Shown piece by piece: positions 34,956 to 47,473 of a stretch of DNA of 64,000 bases (position 1 is its first letter; every line of letters begins with the position of its first letter). Below the pieces are notes generated by a model. It saw nothing but the letters and a program-made list of their open reading frames with translations. It ran no database searches and was not told the DNA's origin. A program made the position numbers and the translations under genes. The DNA comes from Eucommia ulmoides (lineage: Eukaryota; Streptophyta; Magnoliopsida; Garryales; Eucommiaceae): positions 39,284,501-39,348,500 of the forward strand of contig CM028328.1 of the NCBI GenBank assembly GCA_016647705.1. The letters run 5' to 3'.

Positions 34956-36515
34956 AATTTTGGCAATATAAGAAGGTCTAGACACAAGTATATTCACAAG
35001 TCTTCCACACAAAGATAATTAAGCCCAAATAATGTATGGACATGTATGGAACTAACTCACCGGTAATATTTAGAATATCGATAAAGTAGATTGTACCATA
35101 ACTGAATTCACCTCAGCTAGAATTCCACCAAGATGGCACCAATTTTATTTGAAGATTACTCTTATAATATCTCATTGTAGTGTCTATCATCCTCATTATT
35201 TTATTAAATATAGTGTTTATGCAACACTATTTCACCCATTGTAGTGCTAAGAGGGTTTAGCACACAAGAATTGAACTCTAAGAAGGTGTAGAGTGTATTA
35301 ATTACGTGGACTTTCTCTCGTGTTCAGAGGTTTTCTAGACATATATTTATACGCTTTATATAAAAGCAATTTAACTTGATATTGGAATAAATTCGTTATA
35401 ATTAATGAGTTGAATATTAGGTTTATCAGATCGGATGAATCCACAGTCATTACAATGTTGAGCTGCCCAATCTGAGCAATAACCTATTAGCAAACAAGTA
35501 GCTACGAAAATGGATACAATTTGGGCATTGAAAATGGTATTTTTTTGTTCATAATTTTCCCATTAATCCTGTCACTTAATTTGCAATATTTTGTTTAAAT
35601 GGTAGATAAAAAGTTAAATTAACATTAGAAACATTTTTGAATCAATTTTGTGTTCAATTCAAGCTCAAATTTGTATTTTTTCAGTGTATCAAAACAACTC
35701 TCGACAATCCGTTGAGTGATTTAAAATTTGGTCAAACAATGTTCATGTTCATCATTTCTAAATTGTATTTTTTCCTAATTAGTCGTCTAACCAATTGGTT
35801 GATCAATACTTTTGAACCTATTGTCCAAATCAGTTTATTGGATCCTATATTTAGTTGACTTATTGCATGTATTATTTATAGATCAGGACCTATTGCAAGA
35901 ATCAGTTGATAGGAACTTCCTACCGGCCGACCAGATCAAGCTGGTTCCTTTCTTATATAGGCTATTGTCCTATTCGGTTTATCGATGCAAGGGTTTGGTC
36001 GACTAGACATTGCATTATTTTAATTATAGCATATTTTCTTAACCAATTTTATTTTTTTTTAATCCTGATTGACTTAATTTTATTTTCATCATTTATAAGC
36101 ATCTTAAACATACATGATTTATAAGAAAAAAAAATACCACATAATGAATGCAATTGTGAGTGTGTTTGTCCTAGATAAGTCAACATATATTGGAGTTATA
36201 GGTAAGGATATTACCTTATCTTTAGGCATATATTTGAGTTCATTTTAACCGTTCCAAGCCTTTCAATCTTTATCATGACCATATTTGGATTGAAACTCCA
36301 GATTAGATCACCTAATTTTCATCATATTGGTTTTGATCAATCTCTTCTTGATCTTGTTTATTATAGCTCCAATTCTATATTCTTCTTCATGTTGTTGTAT
36401 CTTCATTTTATCATTTCTTATACTTAGACCTCAACACCTACGTTATATACAAAAGCACAAATATATTGTTATCATCAAAATCTCATTTTTAGGGATTAAA
36501 ATCGTTGGGTCAACG
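33856..36515 (-). repeat. 3' LTR of SIRE fragment 2, about 2660 bp
   Basis: On the minus strand it runs from cGTTGACCC (terminal TG changed to CG) to AGACCAACA. It has the SIRE-like start GATTTTGATGATAACAA and the end CCAATTAACCCTCC. The sequence differs from the LTRs at 12530 and 30019, so it is a second SIRE subfamily. An (AT)n run lies at 34902-34953. Confidence 0.82.
34902..34953. repeat. (AT)n microsatellite
   Basis: About 26 AT units inside the SIRE fragment 2 LTR. Confidence 0.95.
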
Positions 36516-36530
36516 ATCTCCTCCTTTTTT
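36516..36530 (-). other. Polypurine tract of SIRE fragment 2
   Basis: Minus-strand AAAAAAGGAGGAGAT lies directly before the LTR start, the usual SIRE form of the tract. Confidence 0.85.
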
Positions 36531-37069
36531 GTGATAACAAAATATTTGATGGTTTTCCCAATTTATATAACACCAAAGCTCCCCTTACTATGAGAACAAT
36601 GTTTGTTTTTACATTTTAGTTTTAAATGGAAATGTAAGAAGACGTAAATGAATATAAGCATGTAATCATAACATGAATAATTAAGTATAGAAAGAATAGA
36701 TCAACAAAGCATAAATACTTAGGATAAACAAGAAGAATTATAATGCTTTATGCATAAAACATCAAATCACTATTCTCTCCCCCTTTATCATCTCAAAAAG
36801 TGGGGGGCAATTGGTGTGGAGAACGTCGGATCAAATTTTTAAAACAATGATCAATTCCATTTGTTAGAATTAATCACAATTTCCGTGATCCATTAATTGC
36901 AACATCAATGAAAAAGTGTTTCAGATTAATTTTAAACATTGAAAACAATTCTGGTTTTAGTTTTACTGCCCATAATAAATAAAAATGCATAAATATGCAT
37001 CAGATGAAAACACACACACTTTAAAGTATCAAAGATTCAGTTTTGGGCAAACATCAACTTTTCTAGCCA

Positions 37070-37897
37070 TTTATAAATCCCATATAATTTTAGAAAACTG
37101 CACTTCTGCTAGAGGTTTAGTGAAAATATCAACAAGTTGATTGTTTGTGTTTATGAACTCAAAGAAGATGTTTCCCGTTTGAATATAGTCTCTAATGAAG
37201 TGACAGTGAATCTCACTATACTAAGTACGAGAGTGTTGCGTAGGATTTTTACTAAGTAAATAACACTTATGTTATCATAGTGAATAGGTACATTTTCCTT
37301 GCTTATGCCAAAATCAAGTAATTGTTCTTTATGTACAAAACTTGAGCACATAGGTGGGCATAATTCAGCCTCAATGGTGGACAAAGCTATAGAGTTATTT
37401 TCCATGTTCGACCAAGAAACTAATGCATGTCTTAAAAAGTGGCACATGCAACTTGTGCCTTTATGCTCAAACTTGCAACCAGAAATGTCGATGTTAAAGT
37501 AACTAAGCACATGAATCTCACTATTTTTTGGACAACAGACACCTAAGTCATATGACCCAATTAAATATTAAACTATCCTTTTAACAGTAGTTAAGTATAA
37601 CTCCTTAGCACATGACTGAAAACGTGAATACAAGCAAATGCTAAACATAATATCAGACCTACTTTCAATAAGATAGATAATGCTGCCAATCATACCTCAA
37701 TATATATTTTCACTTATTATTTTTCTTATCTCTTCCTTTTCCAGATTTGTAGCGGTGGTCAAAGGTGTAGCATATTCTTTCTCGTTTTTCATTCCATACT
37801 TTTTTAGAAACTCATTCACGTACATAGCTTGGTCGATGAATATCCCATCCTTGGTTTGCTTGATTTGTAATACAATAAAGAATTTGATCTCTCAAAT
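37070..37897 (-). pseudogene. Copia (SIRE-type) RT C-terminus and RNase H
   Basis: On the minus strand from 37897: KDGIFIDQAMYVNEFLKKYGM, GMIGSIIYLIESRSDIMFS and LYSRFQSCAKE (RT thumb and connection). RNase H follows with SYFNIDISGC, CHFLRHALVSW, NSIALSTIEAE and LLDFGISKENVPIHYDN, and a frame-shifted tail HFIRDYIQTGNIFF..DIFTKPL ending near 37080. Stops and one or two frame changes make it non-functional. The RT catalytic part lies beyond the Tat A insertion. Confidence 0.88.
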
Positions 37898-38639
37898 TGT
37901 AGACACCACATTTTGTCCCGCCCGATCAATGTCGGATCAAGTACAAGTTCAGATAAACTTTAAATTTAGGTTTAAAGAGAATGAATTTCCATCTCAGATC
38001 ACACTACACAATATACAAAATCAACAAAAAAAAAACATGACAAAAACACAAAATTGTTGAATTTGACAAAATACAATTAAGTAAAAGTTTCGGGTCAACC
38101 TCGAAATTCCCATGATTTAAGGAGGTCTAAAAAGACTTTACTAAAGTTTGATTTTCATCAAATCATCTTTAGTAAAAATAAATCTTAGCCACTATTATTA
38201 AATTATAAGACATTTCGAACAATTAACTTAGTTACCCACCCTGACCTTGAAACATTTACAATCCTTGAATCTTGTCGATTTAATACAAAAAATAATTATT
38301 TTATTTATGCCATTGCAGCAAAAACAGGATGTAGCGGCAATTATTTTAGCAGCACTAAAAAATAGTTCACTAATGATATGTTTTTAGTGACAAATGATTT
38401 AATTGCTGCTAATTTATTCCAATTGGCGTTAAATGTTAAAGATGGAGCTAATTTTGGTGCCAAAATTTGACACTAAATTTTGGTGTCCATCTCTTTAATT
38501 AAAAGGTAATCAAAATAAAAGAAAATAAAAAAAATTAGAAATATATAGCCAAACAATAATTTAATTGTTAAAAAATTAAAAATATACATCTAAAAATATA
38601 AAAATGTAAAGAAGTATATAATATTTCATTCCCGCTAGG

Positions 38640-38940
38640 ACATTGTTCCCATCTTTTCCCCTTTTCTTTCTTCAAGCTATGCCCGCTGGAGTCTCCAAAT
38701 TCTCGTCGTCGTCAGCCACACTCGGTGAGTTGTTCGAATCCCTTAATTCATTTCTTCTCTTCACTCACCCTCACTCACCATTTCTCCGGCTTCTGACACT
38801 CGTCGACGTTGTGAGTCTTGTGACCAGATCTCACAAGAGCTCCGCCAGCGTGACCACTGGACATCCTTCAGTTCAAGCCCAGGGTAATATGACCACTGTG
38901 CACCGGGATTCTCCCTTAGCCGTGACCGGATCTTGATCTC
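38640..38940 (+). other. GC-rich exon-like block in the CACTA-like element
   Basis: A GC-rich, CT-rich 300-bp block with a 97-codon open frame (38643-38936, start ttcccatc, Ser-rich) stands out from AT-rich surroundings, like a first exon and 5' UTR. TCGGTGAGTT at about 38722-38731 would fit a splice donor. The protein is not recognised. It may be a captured gene fragment. Confidence 0.35.
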
Positions 38941-39589
38941 TACCGTGCATCGCGATTCGCCGCGATTCTCCGTTCATCTACCGTTCATCCCCGGGTTATC
39001 TTTAATTTCTAAATTAATTTCTTGCTTGTATTGATTAGATGCCCTAGTTCTCACTTGTTTTGTTTATCTGTGTAATTGCTGTTGTTAATGGAGATGTAGA
39101 AGACTCAATAAACTCAGAAAATTAAGAATCATTCTCATTAGGTTAATATCCATAGTAGAGGTTTCAGAAAATTGAGAATCATTGTCCAGAACATCTTTAT
39201 GTTGATCAATTAGCAACACAGTTGAAGATAAAAAAAAAAAATGAATAGATCCCCCACGAATAATTTATATTTATAAAAACCAAAAACTAGTAAATTATAC
39301 AACCTCTTGTTTTCATGGTAATTTTTGGTCTTTTTCAGTGAACTTCTTGCATTGTGATTATTTTGCGAAAATCTACGGAACAATCAGATAATGTTCATTT
39401 ACATGGAATTGAAATCTTAGAATTGGAAACTAACACTGGTTTCCGATTTCTGTTTTATTACTTCAGTTTTTAGTTTATGGGTATGAATATAAAATCAAAT
39501 CCACACCGTTTCACATTTGTTCCATTACATAGAGCGTTTTCAGGTAAGCAAATTCCCCATAATCTAAAGAATCTGTCAACTTCCGCTCA

Positions 39590-40135
39590 TTAATTTGTAG
39601 ATTGCATTTAACAACCTGGTTCTAATGCGTGATAAAAGGACCAAGTTTTTGGAGAAGTCACTGCAAAGCTGTGAATCTCTTACTGCGATGCCAACATAGG
39701 TTCTTGGGCAGTTTATAACGCTCTTTAAGATACGAGAAGTAGTTGGCAACCTGTTCAATCTCCTTGTGGGTGGTACGTGCTATGATGTTTTCGTTTGTTT
39801 CTTTTTAAAACTATTTTATGCAGACTATTGTTGTTCTTAAGTATTAACTAAAAAAAATCCTGCTTTGACCATATTATAATGAGCGAACAATTTAAATAGC
39901 AACAATCAGTCCGTAGACGATATTTTTTGAAAAAGACACGGTATTGTGTTTTCTTGAGGAATATCTTTCATTTGTATTTCCTTTTCAAGTTTTATGTGTC
40001 CTCTTCTTGACCATTCAATCAGTTATAGTGATGGTGATGTTTTAACAGGCGATCATATGAGCATTAATTATGTGGTGCCATATCTGGAATCTTTTGGGAC
40101 CAAACTTCACAAAACGGAGCTAATTTTGCAGTAAG
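39590..40135 (+). pseudogene. Two exon-like coding scraps, unrecognised gene fragment
   Basis: The first (about 39605-39770) can be read ..KFLEKSLQSCESL.. and, in another step, FKIREVVGNLFNLLVGG. The second (40050-40133) lies between a splice-acceptor-like ttttaacag and reads GDHMSINYVVPYLESFGTKL. Both look protein-like, unlike the T-rich sequence around them, and the spacing suits exons. I do not recognise the protein. Confidence 0.35.
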
Positions 40136-40167
40136 CGGCTCAACTACTCTTCCTAAGTTTGTTTCAT

Positions 40168-40415
40168 TTAGCCTGGAAATTGCTGCATTTTTTTTGTCAG
40201 TCCCTACAAATTGCTGCATTTTTTTGTTCTATGTCAACTATTCTGTTTAGTCTATAGAAATAACTGTATTTTTTGTTACGTTTCGACTGTTCTGCTGCAT
40301 TTTTTTTTCTGCCCTAGAAATTTCTGCTTTTTTTTGGTTACGTTTGGACTGTTCTGTTCGGTCCCTAGAAATTGCTGCATTTTTTGTTCAGTTTTGACTG
40401 TTTTGCTGTGTTTTC
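40168..40415 (+). repeat. Imperfect tandem repeat, about 55-60 bp, 4 copies
   Basis: The unit is CCCTAGAAATTGCTGCATTTTT followed by TGTTACGTTTGGACTGTTCTG. Copies vary in T-run length. Confidence 0.8.
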
Positions 40416-40719
40416 TCTACTGTTTTTTTCACTTCACTATGGCTTATTTGAGAAATAGTTATGATGTTAAAACTCATGAATTCTTGTTGAATATCAAAAA
40501 AAAAAAAAAAAAAAAAAAGAGACTAGAATTACTCAATTAAGTCATTAGCATATGCTAACCGCACTCTACTAGAGCAAAAAAAAAAAAAAAAAGCGACAAT
40601 GGAACTGTTTGCCTCTTGGGTTAGAAGGTGAATTGACAATGGGATATATCTCAAATCTATTTTTTTTATAAGCAAAAGGTTGTATTGCAAAGAAGGTTAC
40701 ATCCTGAGATGAATCTTAG

Positions 40720-41400
40720 GTTGTGTTTGGGTAAGGGATTTCTAGGGAGGATTTCATTTGTTTAGAGGATTTTAAAATCCTCTTTTGACAAATTTTTTGT
40801 TTGGGTTGTAGGAGGGAAGGAATTGTAAAATCCCTTCAAATCCCAAATTAGGGTGAAAAAAGGATTTGGAAATCCCTTTGAGAGAGGTGGAATTTGACAA
40901 ATCCTTCTTGCTCTTTGTTCATCGATTGTCGCCCTCTTCTCTCATCTTCACGACACAACCTTCGCTCTTGAGGCGCCCTTCCCTTCGCTGCCGATCTGTG
41001 CCACCCTCGCCCTCTTCTTCGTAATCGACTTCGTTCGTCGTTTGCTTCTTCTTCGTCGTCCACTGTTCGCCGTCGCAGGGCTTCTTCGTCATCGCCGTCG
41101 CAAGGTTTCGTTGTCGTCGTCGCCGTATCCTTCTCCTTCGGATTAGGGCTGAGGATGAAGGATTCAAGCTTTATCTCCTTCTTCACGATCGCGTCGTCCT
41201 CTAGTTCATCTATGGCATGCTTCGGATTAGGGTTGAGGATGAAGGGTTTCATAATAATATGTTATTTTGCACAAAATCTACATTTCTCAATCTCATCTCT
41301 CCCCCCATTTTCTTTGTCTATCTCGCCTTCTTTGATTTCTCACCAAAGAAGTGACGGCGGAAATCGAGAGAGAAGAATTGAGCGAGATTGAATCGAAGAA
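40720..41400. other. Gene-like leader, CT/CGTC-rich
   Basis: The first 170 bases are rich in gggattt and aaatccc blocks that can pair. They are followed by a TCGTCGTC-rich, GC-rich block (40920-41250). Open frames exist on both strands because of the trinucleotide bias, so I call none of them. It might be the 5' end of a captured gene. Confidence 0.3.
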
Positions 41401-42833
41401 ACTCATAGATAGGGGTGTGCAGTGGTTTGGTTTAAACCGCCAAACTGCCCCCAAACCGTGAAACCGCCCTAATTACGGAGCCGACTGTTAGTAACCCGCG
41501 CATGCGCGGGTGCTGATGCCTCACCCTGCACAATGGTCGGACGGGGGGCGGGTTATATTAATTTTGTAGTGGGTGAACCCGCCCCACCCGATGAATGGAG
41601 AAAACCAACTTTTTCTTAGGCCTTCTGTGTTCACTCCCAGTCCATCCGTAGCCGCCTTCTCGCGAAACCTTACCCCTTCCTAATTCGTTTCTTTCCTAAT
41701 TCATCGCCGAATTCCATATTTCTTCCTAATTAATTCTTTCCAAAGGCTAATTGGAAATCGATTCAAACCCTAATACCCTATATTAATACCGTAATCGATG
41801 ATGTGCAACCTACAAAGTCGAAGGCTGAAATTGGGAACATATTTGTTCTTGATTCTTGAGTTCTTTCTTTTGTTTAGCTTCCAATTGCTTCAATTAGGGC
41901 TGCGGCATACAATTTCGAATAGGAAGAAGTCGAAGAACAGGTATGTTCAGTTTTCTTTTAGTTTCTGATTTTATGTTCAGTTTTCTTTTAGTTTCTGATT
42001 TTTGTTTGCAGATCTATTCACGTCTGATTGTTATTAGTTCATGCTTATGTTCATATTGTGTTCTTATTATGTTCTTATCTTGTTCATATTCTGTTCTGAT
42101 TAGTTTTCATAGATTTCATGTTCATATTCTGAGTTCTTGATGATGAAGTTTTTGATCTACGAATGAAGTTCTTGTTGGATCTACGAGTGAAGTTCTTTTT
42201 TTGATGAATCAAGTTCTTGTATCATCAAATTTTTCAGTTTGCATTCTTGATTTTGTTTCTGTTTCATGTTTCTGTTTCTGTTTTTGATGATAAATGAAGT
42301 TTTTATTTTTCATTTTCCAATTTTGCAGATCTGTTTCATGTTTTTGATGGTTATTTGTTAATGCTTTTGTTCATATTTTGTTCTTAGTTTGTTCTTATCT
42401 TGGACAATTCGAAACATAAATTTTATCAAAAATTTGAGTTCTAGTTTGCATTCTTGTTTCTGTAAAAAAGATTAATTCTTCATTCTTGTTTCTGCTTCAT
42501 GTTGCTGGTTTCTCTTTCATGTTTTTGTTTAAACATAGTTACTTTGTTTCCATTTCATTTAAACAATATTTATTAGCCCAACCCGAAATTAGTCTCACAT
42601 CGTATACTATTGGGTGGTTTACGGTTTGAAGTAGCCAACCCGCACTATTCAACCCGCCCCAACCCGCACACTATTGGGTGGTCCATGGTTCAAAGTAGTC
42701 TAAACCGCATAGTAATGGTTTGGTTTGCGGTTTTAGCCCAAACTGCCCTAACTCGACTGCCGCACACCCCTACTCATAGAGGTATCCATTTTCTTTGAAG
42801 AATTGAGAGAGATTGATTCGAAGAAGCTCATAG
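41372..42833 (+). repeat. 54-bp tandem duplication split by the hAT element
   Basis: GAAGAATTGAG.GAGATTGA.TCGAAGAA.CTCATAGAGGTAT occurs from 41372 and again from 42797. Without the hAT element the two copies are adjacent at a 54-bp period, and the insertion lies in the first. Confidence 0.8.
41410..42772. mobile_element. hAT-type non-autonomous element, 1363 bp
   Basis: The ends TAGGGGTGTGCAGTGG and GCCGCACACCCCTA are inverted and flanked by a perfect 8-bp duplication ctcataga (41402-41409 and 42773-42780). Sub-terminal blocks of AAACCGCC/GGCGGGTT occur on both sides. The T-rich interior has a tandem 30-bp repeat (41943-42005) and many GTTCATATTCTG-like words. No transposase frame. Confidence 0.92.
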
Positions 42834-45550
42834 AGGTATTCATTTTCTTTCTCTTCTCATTGATCATTTTAATTGTGAGATGCATATAGCTTGAAAACAT
42901 CTTCTAACCGAGGTAAATCGGCATTTTTATATTAGATCTGGTTTTGTTCAGATGCATGTGTTCGTTTGCCCGTAAATAATATTTTCTGATATTAAAGTTC
43001 GTTAGAGAAGAGAAATGTTGCTAAATACGTTGCTCTTTGGTGTTTAGCTTCTTCAATCTGATTTGATCGTATATGTGAAGTTAGTCGTTTATTGATTTTT
43101 TATCATTTGGTACTGTTTTGATTTGGTGAAACTTGAAACCAGTCTCTGTCGATTTTATTTTGCTTTAAGTATCTGTTTCAACAGTACAATATTATAGTTG
43201 TTTATCAAAAAAAAAAAAAAAAAAAAAAGAGAGAAGAAATTTTAGTTATTTTTTTTTTTTTAATGTGCTTTACTTTCTTCCTGTTCTATGTATATCTTAC
43301 TCATACTATTTGTGGTGTATTTAGTGTGCCTACCCTACCACTACTTCAACCAAGATTGGCGTCGTAAACCACTGCCACCACCACCAACACCCATGCTCTT
43401 CTCCATCATCATAGCCACGATTTGGCCAAACATACATTCTATTTTCTATATTTGGGTTCGAATTGCCCGTATCTGGCCCTCCCTGCCCTATCCCACATAG
43501 CCTCAATCCACCATAACTGATCTAATCGTAGATCTAAATATAATCCAAGTAACATTGAATTATGTTATCTCTGTTTCACATTTTTGAATCATGATATGTT
43601 TAAACCCTTTACCTGGAAGTATGGTTGAGGAGCAATAACAACAAAATAAGTAATGGAATTTCAGTTGATCACTTGATCGGTTCCCAAATCCACCACAAAA
43701 ATAGGTATGTACCTCTGGTTTTATTTACCATTTTAATTTCAGAAATGGAATTTCAGTGTCTTTTTCTAGCTATTTATGGTTGTGTTTTGGATCTTATTAT
43801 TTGCTTGACCCATTTTTTTTTTTTTTCCAGAAATTCTTCTCAAATCCAACACAAAACATGTATTGGTCTTAGATTTTTTCTACCAGGTTAATATCAAATG
43901 TGTATCCCCCTTTTCATTTTTAGTTTTCAATTTCTTGATCAATGATTTATAATGATTTTCGCTGATATTTATCCTGAAATTGTTTTTGCTTACAAAGTAG
44001 TCATTAAAAGTTCAGAACTATAGGCAAGGTATGGATGATGCTTGACGTCTCAATCATGGATTGTTAAGATTGATCCATTTCTGGTAAGATATCTCTCTCT
44101 CTCTGTATCTATTATTCCTTTTTTTGCTTCCTTAAACTCCACCAATTTATCTTGCATATTTGACATTTTTCATATGATTTTTTTTTTTCTTTTTTTTTGG
44201 TTTTTGTTTTTGTTTCAGTTTTATTTTATTTCTTTGTTTTAGTTATGGTAGTTTTTTCCTCCGCTGTTTTTTATATGTTTTAGGTTTTTCTTGTTCCTGT
44301 TTTTGTGTTTTTCTTAGTGTTCTATGGATTAGTTTCTTAATTGTTCGGCATATTGAATTGTCTTATATGGCAAGCAACACGTTTGGTAGCAGATATTGCA
44401 GCCATGGCAGCCTAACGCTCTTCTCATATTTGAAAAATGATTTATAATTTCTGTATTGTTTTATTTTTTAATTTCTGCTTTAATTTTTTGTTTTTGTTTC
44501 TAATGTCTTTTTTTCCCCCTTAAAATAAACGGTTAATTAAACTGTGCATATTGTTTCTTGTATGTTTTGTCTATCTATACAATCATTAATTTAGTTATGT
44601 AGAATGCATTTTCAATAATGTTTTTGTTATTGTATTTTGTGAGGTTTGTTTTGTATTTTTTGACCTTTTAACATGTTGCTAAAGCGGAAAATGAAATCTA
44701 TCAGAAGCTCTATGGTATAAGAAAATCATGAAACATTTTCTAACAGTGTCTTTCTGGTTCTCTTTATCTTTTCTTAATTTAATATTTGGTTTGTTATGTG
44801 ATGTTGATCCGATTGGTAACAAAATTTGTTATGGCTTGCAAAAAAAATGGCACTATGGTTTCATCCAAATGGGAGTATATGTTATTTAATGATTTTTTTC
44901 CTCTACATTATTTTTTTTTTGTTCCTAAAAGTGTGGGAACATCAACAAAAAAATAAAAATAAAAAAAATCAAATAGTGTGAGCCATTATGATATTTGTTT
45001 TTGTTTTTTGTGTTTAATATGTTTTATTCATTCTATTATTCAATTCCTTTTTAATCAACCTTTGTTTATTTTTTCCTATTTTTTGAAGCAAAAATAAAGA
45101 CCTCGTAAAATTGCTTGAGGATTTTATATCCAATGAAAAGGTTTATTAAGTAGTTTTATGAACTAATTAATTTTTATTTATTTATTTATTTTTTTTTTTT
45201 CATCTCTCAAGTGTTTGTGGTCAAAATTGATTTTGTGGGGCATTTATATTGAGGAATCAACTTACGAAAGACAGCGTGACCACGAAGGAAACAAATTTGT
45301 TATGCTCTTATTTTTTTTCTGAAATATATAGTGAAGTTCAATTTTAAAAGATTTTTTGAATTATTATAATTGTTAAGGGTTCTCTAAATTATTAGAATTT
45401 TAGTAATGTCTTGAGTGAGCTTAGTTACTAGATTTAAATGTAATTAGTTATTTTATTATTTTATTTTTTTTAGCATTTGTGTCTTTAGGTACAGATTATA
45501 AGTTAGTTAATTACTAAGATTCATCTTATTTTGTTAAGATTCTCTTGAAA
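42834..45550. other. T-rich segment of the CACTA-like element, intron-like
   Basis: Very T-rich with several poly-T and one poly-A run (43207-43228). One less T-rich block (43315-43510) has a Pro-rich 70-codon frame that I do not recognise. A clear CACTA sub-terminal region starts at about 45555. No other feature is seen. Confidence 0.4.
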
Positions 45551-46545
45551 CATTTATAGGCTAAGTCATCACTTGCCACTAAATATAAAAATAAATAATA
45601 CTATTAATTTTTAGTAGCATCTAAAATTGTCATTGTACAAAAAATGCAATAGTTGGTAAATGCAAAATATTTACTGGCTAAATCGTTAATTGCCACCAAA
45701 TATAAAAAAACAACATTTAAATTTGTCGCTATATAAAATCTAAGTTAGCCGCTAATTTTTTTATATATTTAGTGGCTAAATTGTTTTTTGCCACTAAATG
45801 TAAAAAAATAAAATAATATTTCTTATTTATTTTTAGTGGTATTTAAATTTGCCCATCCCATCAAGCATTAAATGCTTTCGATGACATGTCAAGACCGCAT
45901 TCAAGGTATCCAGACATTTTAAGCAAAATATCTTAGAATCAACCGAAAATCTTGAATCGTGACAATCCGTTACCAAACCAAACTGAATGTTTGGCTTCCA
46001 AGCAATGCATTAAATGCACATCCCATCAAGCAATAAATGCTTGAGATAACATGGAATTGCTAGGTTCAAAGGATGTAGATATTTTCACCAAAATATCTTA
46101 GGGTTAACTAAGAACTTGGAAATCAACAGTCGATTGTAAGGCAAGTTAACCTGATTCCATCTAAACCCAACCGTAGGAGTGTTCACCAAGCAATGACTCA
46201 TCACCTACCATTAAATACAAAGTGACACCTCAAGACTAGATACAATGCACCTTGGAAGTATTTATGACGACCAAACCGAAATAGTGAAACTAATCGATAC
46301 TTAGCCACTAAACCGAACCGAATGCGTCACATCAAGTCATAAATGCACCCATGTGCAAGGAATTTGATTGGAGGGAGTCTAATGATTTGTAATGATTACC
46401 AAATTTTTTAGAATCTAACCTTCCATCCCAAATTCGTTCCAAGCAAAACAAGACCAAAGAAGGCAACTGGTCCCCTAGGCCAAACACTCCCAAGGGAACA
46501 ACTTGGAATGGCCTGCACATTGGCTAATGCTCAGGCCCCTAGGCC

Positions 46546-46553
46546 TATAAATA
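46546..46553 (+). promoter_or_regulatory. TATA box of the Tat A 5' LTR
   Basis: TATAAATA in aggccTATAAATAcaggagcc, matching the position in the LTR copy at 16846. Confidence 0.75.
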
Positions 46554-47473
46554 CAGGAGCCCTTATCTCATTTTCGCAAGCCTTGAATGCCTAGCTTCTC
46601 TCTCTCTAAACTCGAGAAACTCTCTCGGGTGCTAGGCTTCTCTAGCATATTTCGCAAATAACACGCCATTATTTTGTTGAAATTCGGTCTTGGAAGGTGT
46701 TCTTGAAGTTCTTAGAACAAGAACTTGAAGGATCGTCGACCACCAATCAGCACCAAGCAAAGAGGATCAAGGAGGAAATGAGACTAGCTACTCAGGGATG
46801 ACCACATCTTCTAAGTAGGTATGTTTTCTTGAAAAAATCCTATGATCTTGGCTTAAATTTGTGTATATTGCTTGTACATAGCATAACCATGTAAATAATA
46901 CACTTTACTTTCATGTATGTAACACATAAAACCCATAGGCAATCAAACAAACACTAAAACAACCAAACAAGAACTTGATTTTGTTAAGAACAACCAAACA
47001 AATACTTAATTTTAACTAAAACAACCAAACCATTCTAAGCATCTCAAGAACACTCAAGAACATTCAAAAACATCAAATCATCCAAGAACATGTTAAGAAC
47101 ATGTGAGGATTCAAACAAAGTTTCTATCACAACATGAGTTGTGCATAGTCTCTATAATTCTCTCGAGAACATCGTATTTCTTTTCTTTTTTAACTAAACA
47201 AATTACACATTAACACTAAACTAACCAAAACAAAAGAGTTTGTTTGAGGCGTTCTTGACAAAATCAAAGGGTGTTATGTACATATCAGGTTGTGATTCAG
47301 GTTCACAACTTTAAAAACTATTAATGATAGCTAATTAAGGTTGTGATTTAGGTTGTTCACAACCAAAACTAACTAATAATCAACTGAAATGAACTAAAAC
47401 AAACAAACTTTTAACTAAAACCAATTCAGTTTTTAACTAAAACCAGCCCAACTTTTTCAAATGTAACAACACT

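Larger units (their letters stand above)
33856..37897 (-). mobile_element. SIRE-type Copia fragment 2: end of pol, PPT and 3' LTR
   Basis: On the minus strand, the last part of RT, then RNase H, a PPT and an LTR follow in order. The upstream remainder is cut at 37897 by the Tat A insertion and would lie beyond the window. The orientation matches SIRE fragment 1 but the two are separate elements, because one shows its 5' end and the other its 3' end. Confidence 0.88.
38311..45850. mobile_element. CACTA-like element remnant with gene-like cargo
   Basis: The left end reads CATTGCAGCAAAAACAGG..TAGCGGCAATTATTTTAGC, followed by motifs such as TTTTAGTGAC. The right end repeats GCCACTAAATATAAA and TTTAGTGGCTAAA (45560-45840). 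Multiple short AGTGGC/GCCACT sub-terminal repeats are a CACTA habit. The left terminus would be CACTG with one transition. The right terminal repeat is absent, along with about 215 bp of LTR, so a deletion removed it. No transposase was recognised. Class is probable, not proven. Confidence 0.5.

Noticed and set aside
40848-41252. 134-codon Arg/Glu-rich frame on the minus strand
   Set aside because: It stems from a TCGTCGTC-rich stretch that is open in several frames on both strands. No domain is recognisable.
38311-45850. Helitron as the class of the gene-like insertion
   Set aside because: I see no TC start, CTRR end or 3' hairpin, and the repeated GCCACT/AGTGGC words at both sides point to CACTA.
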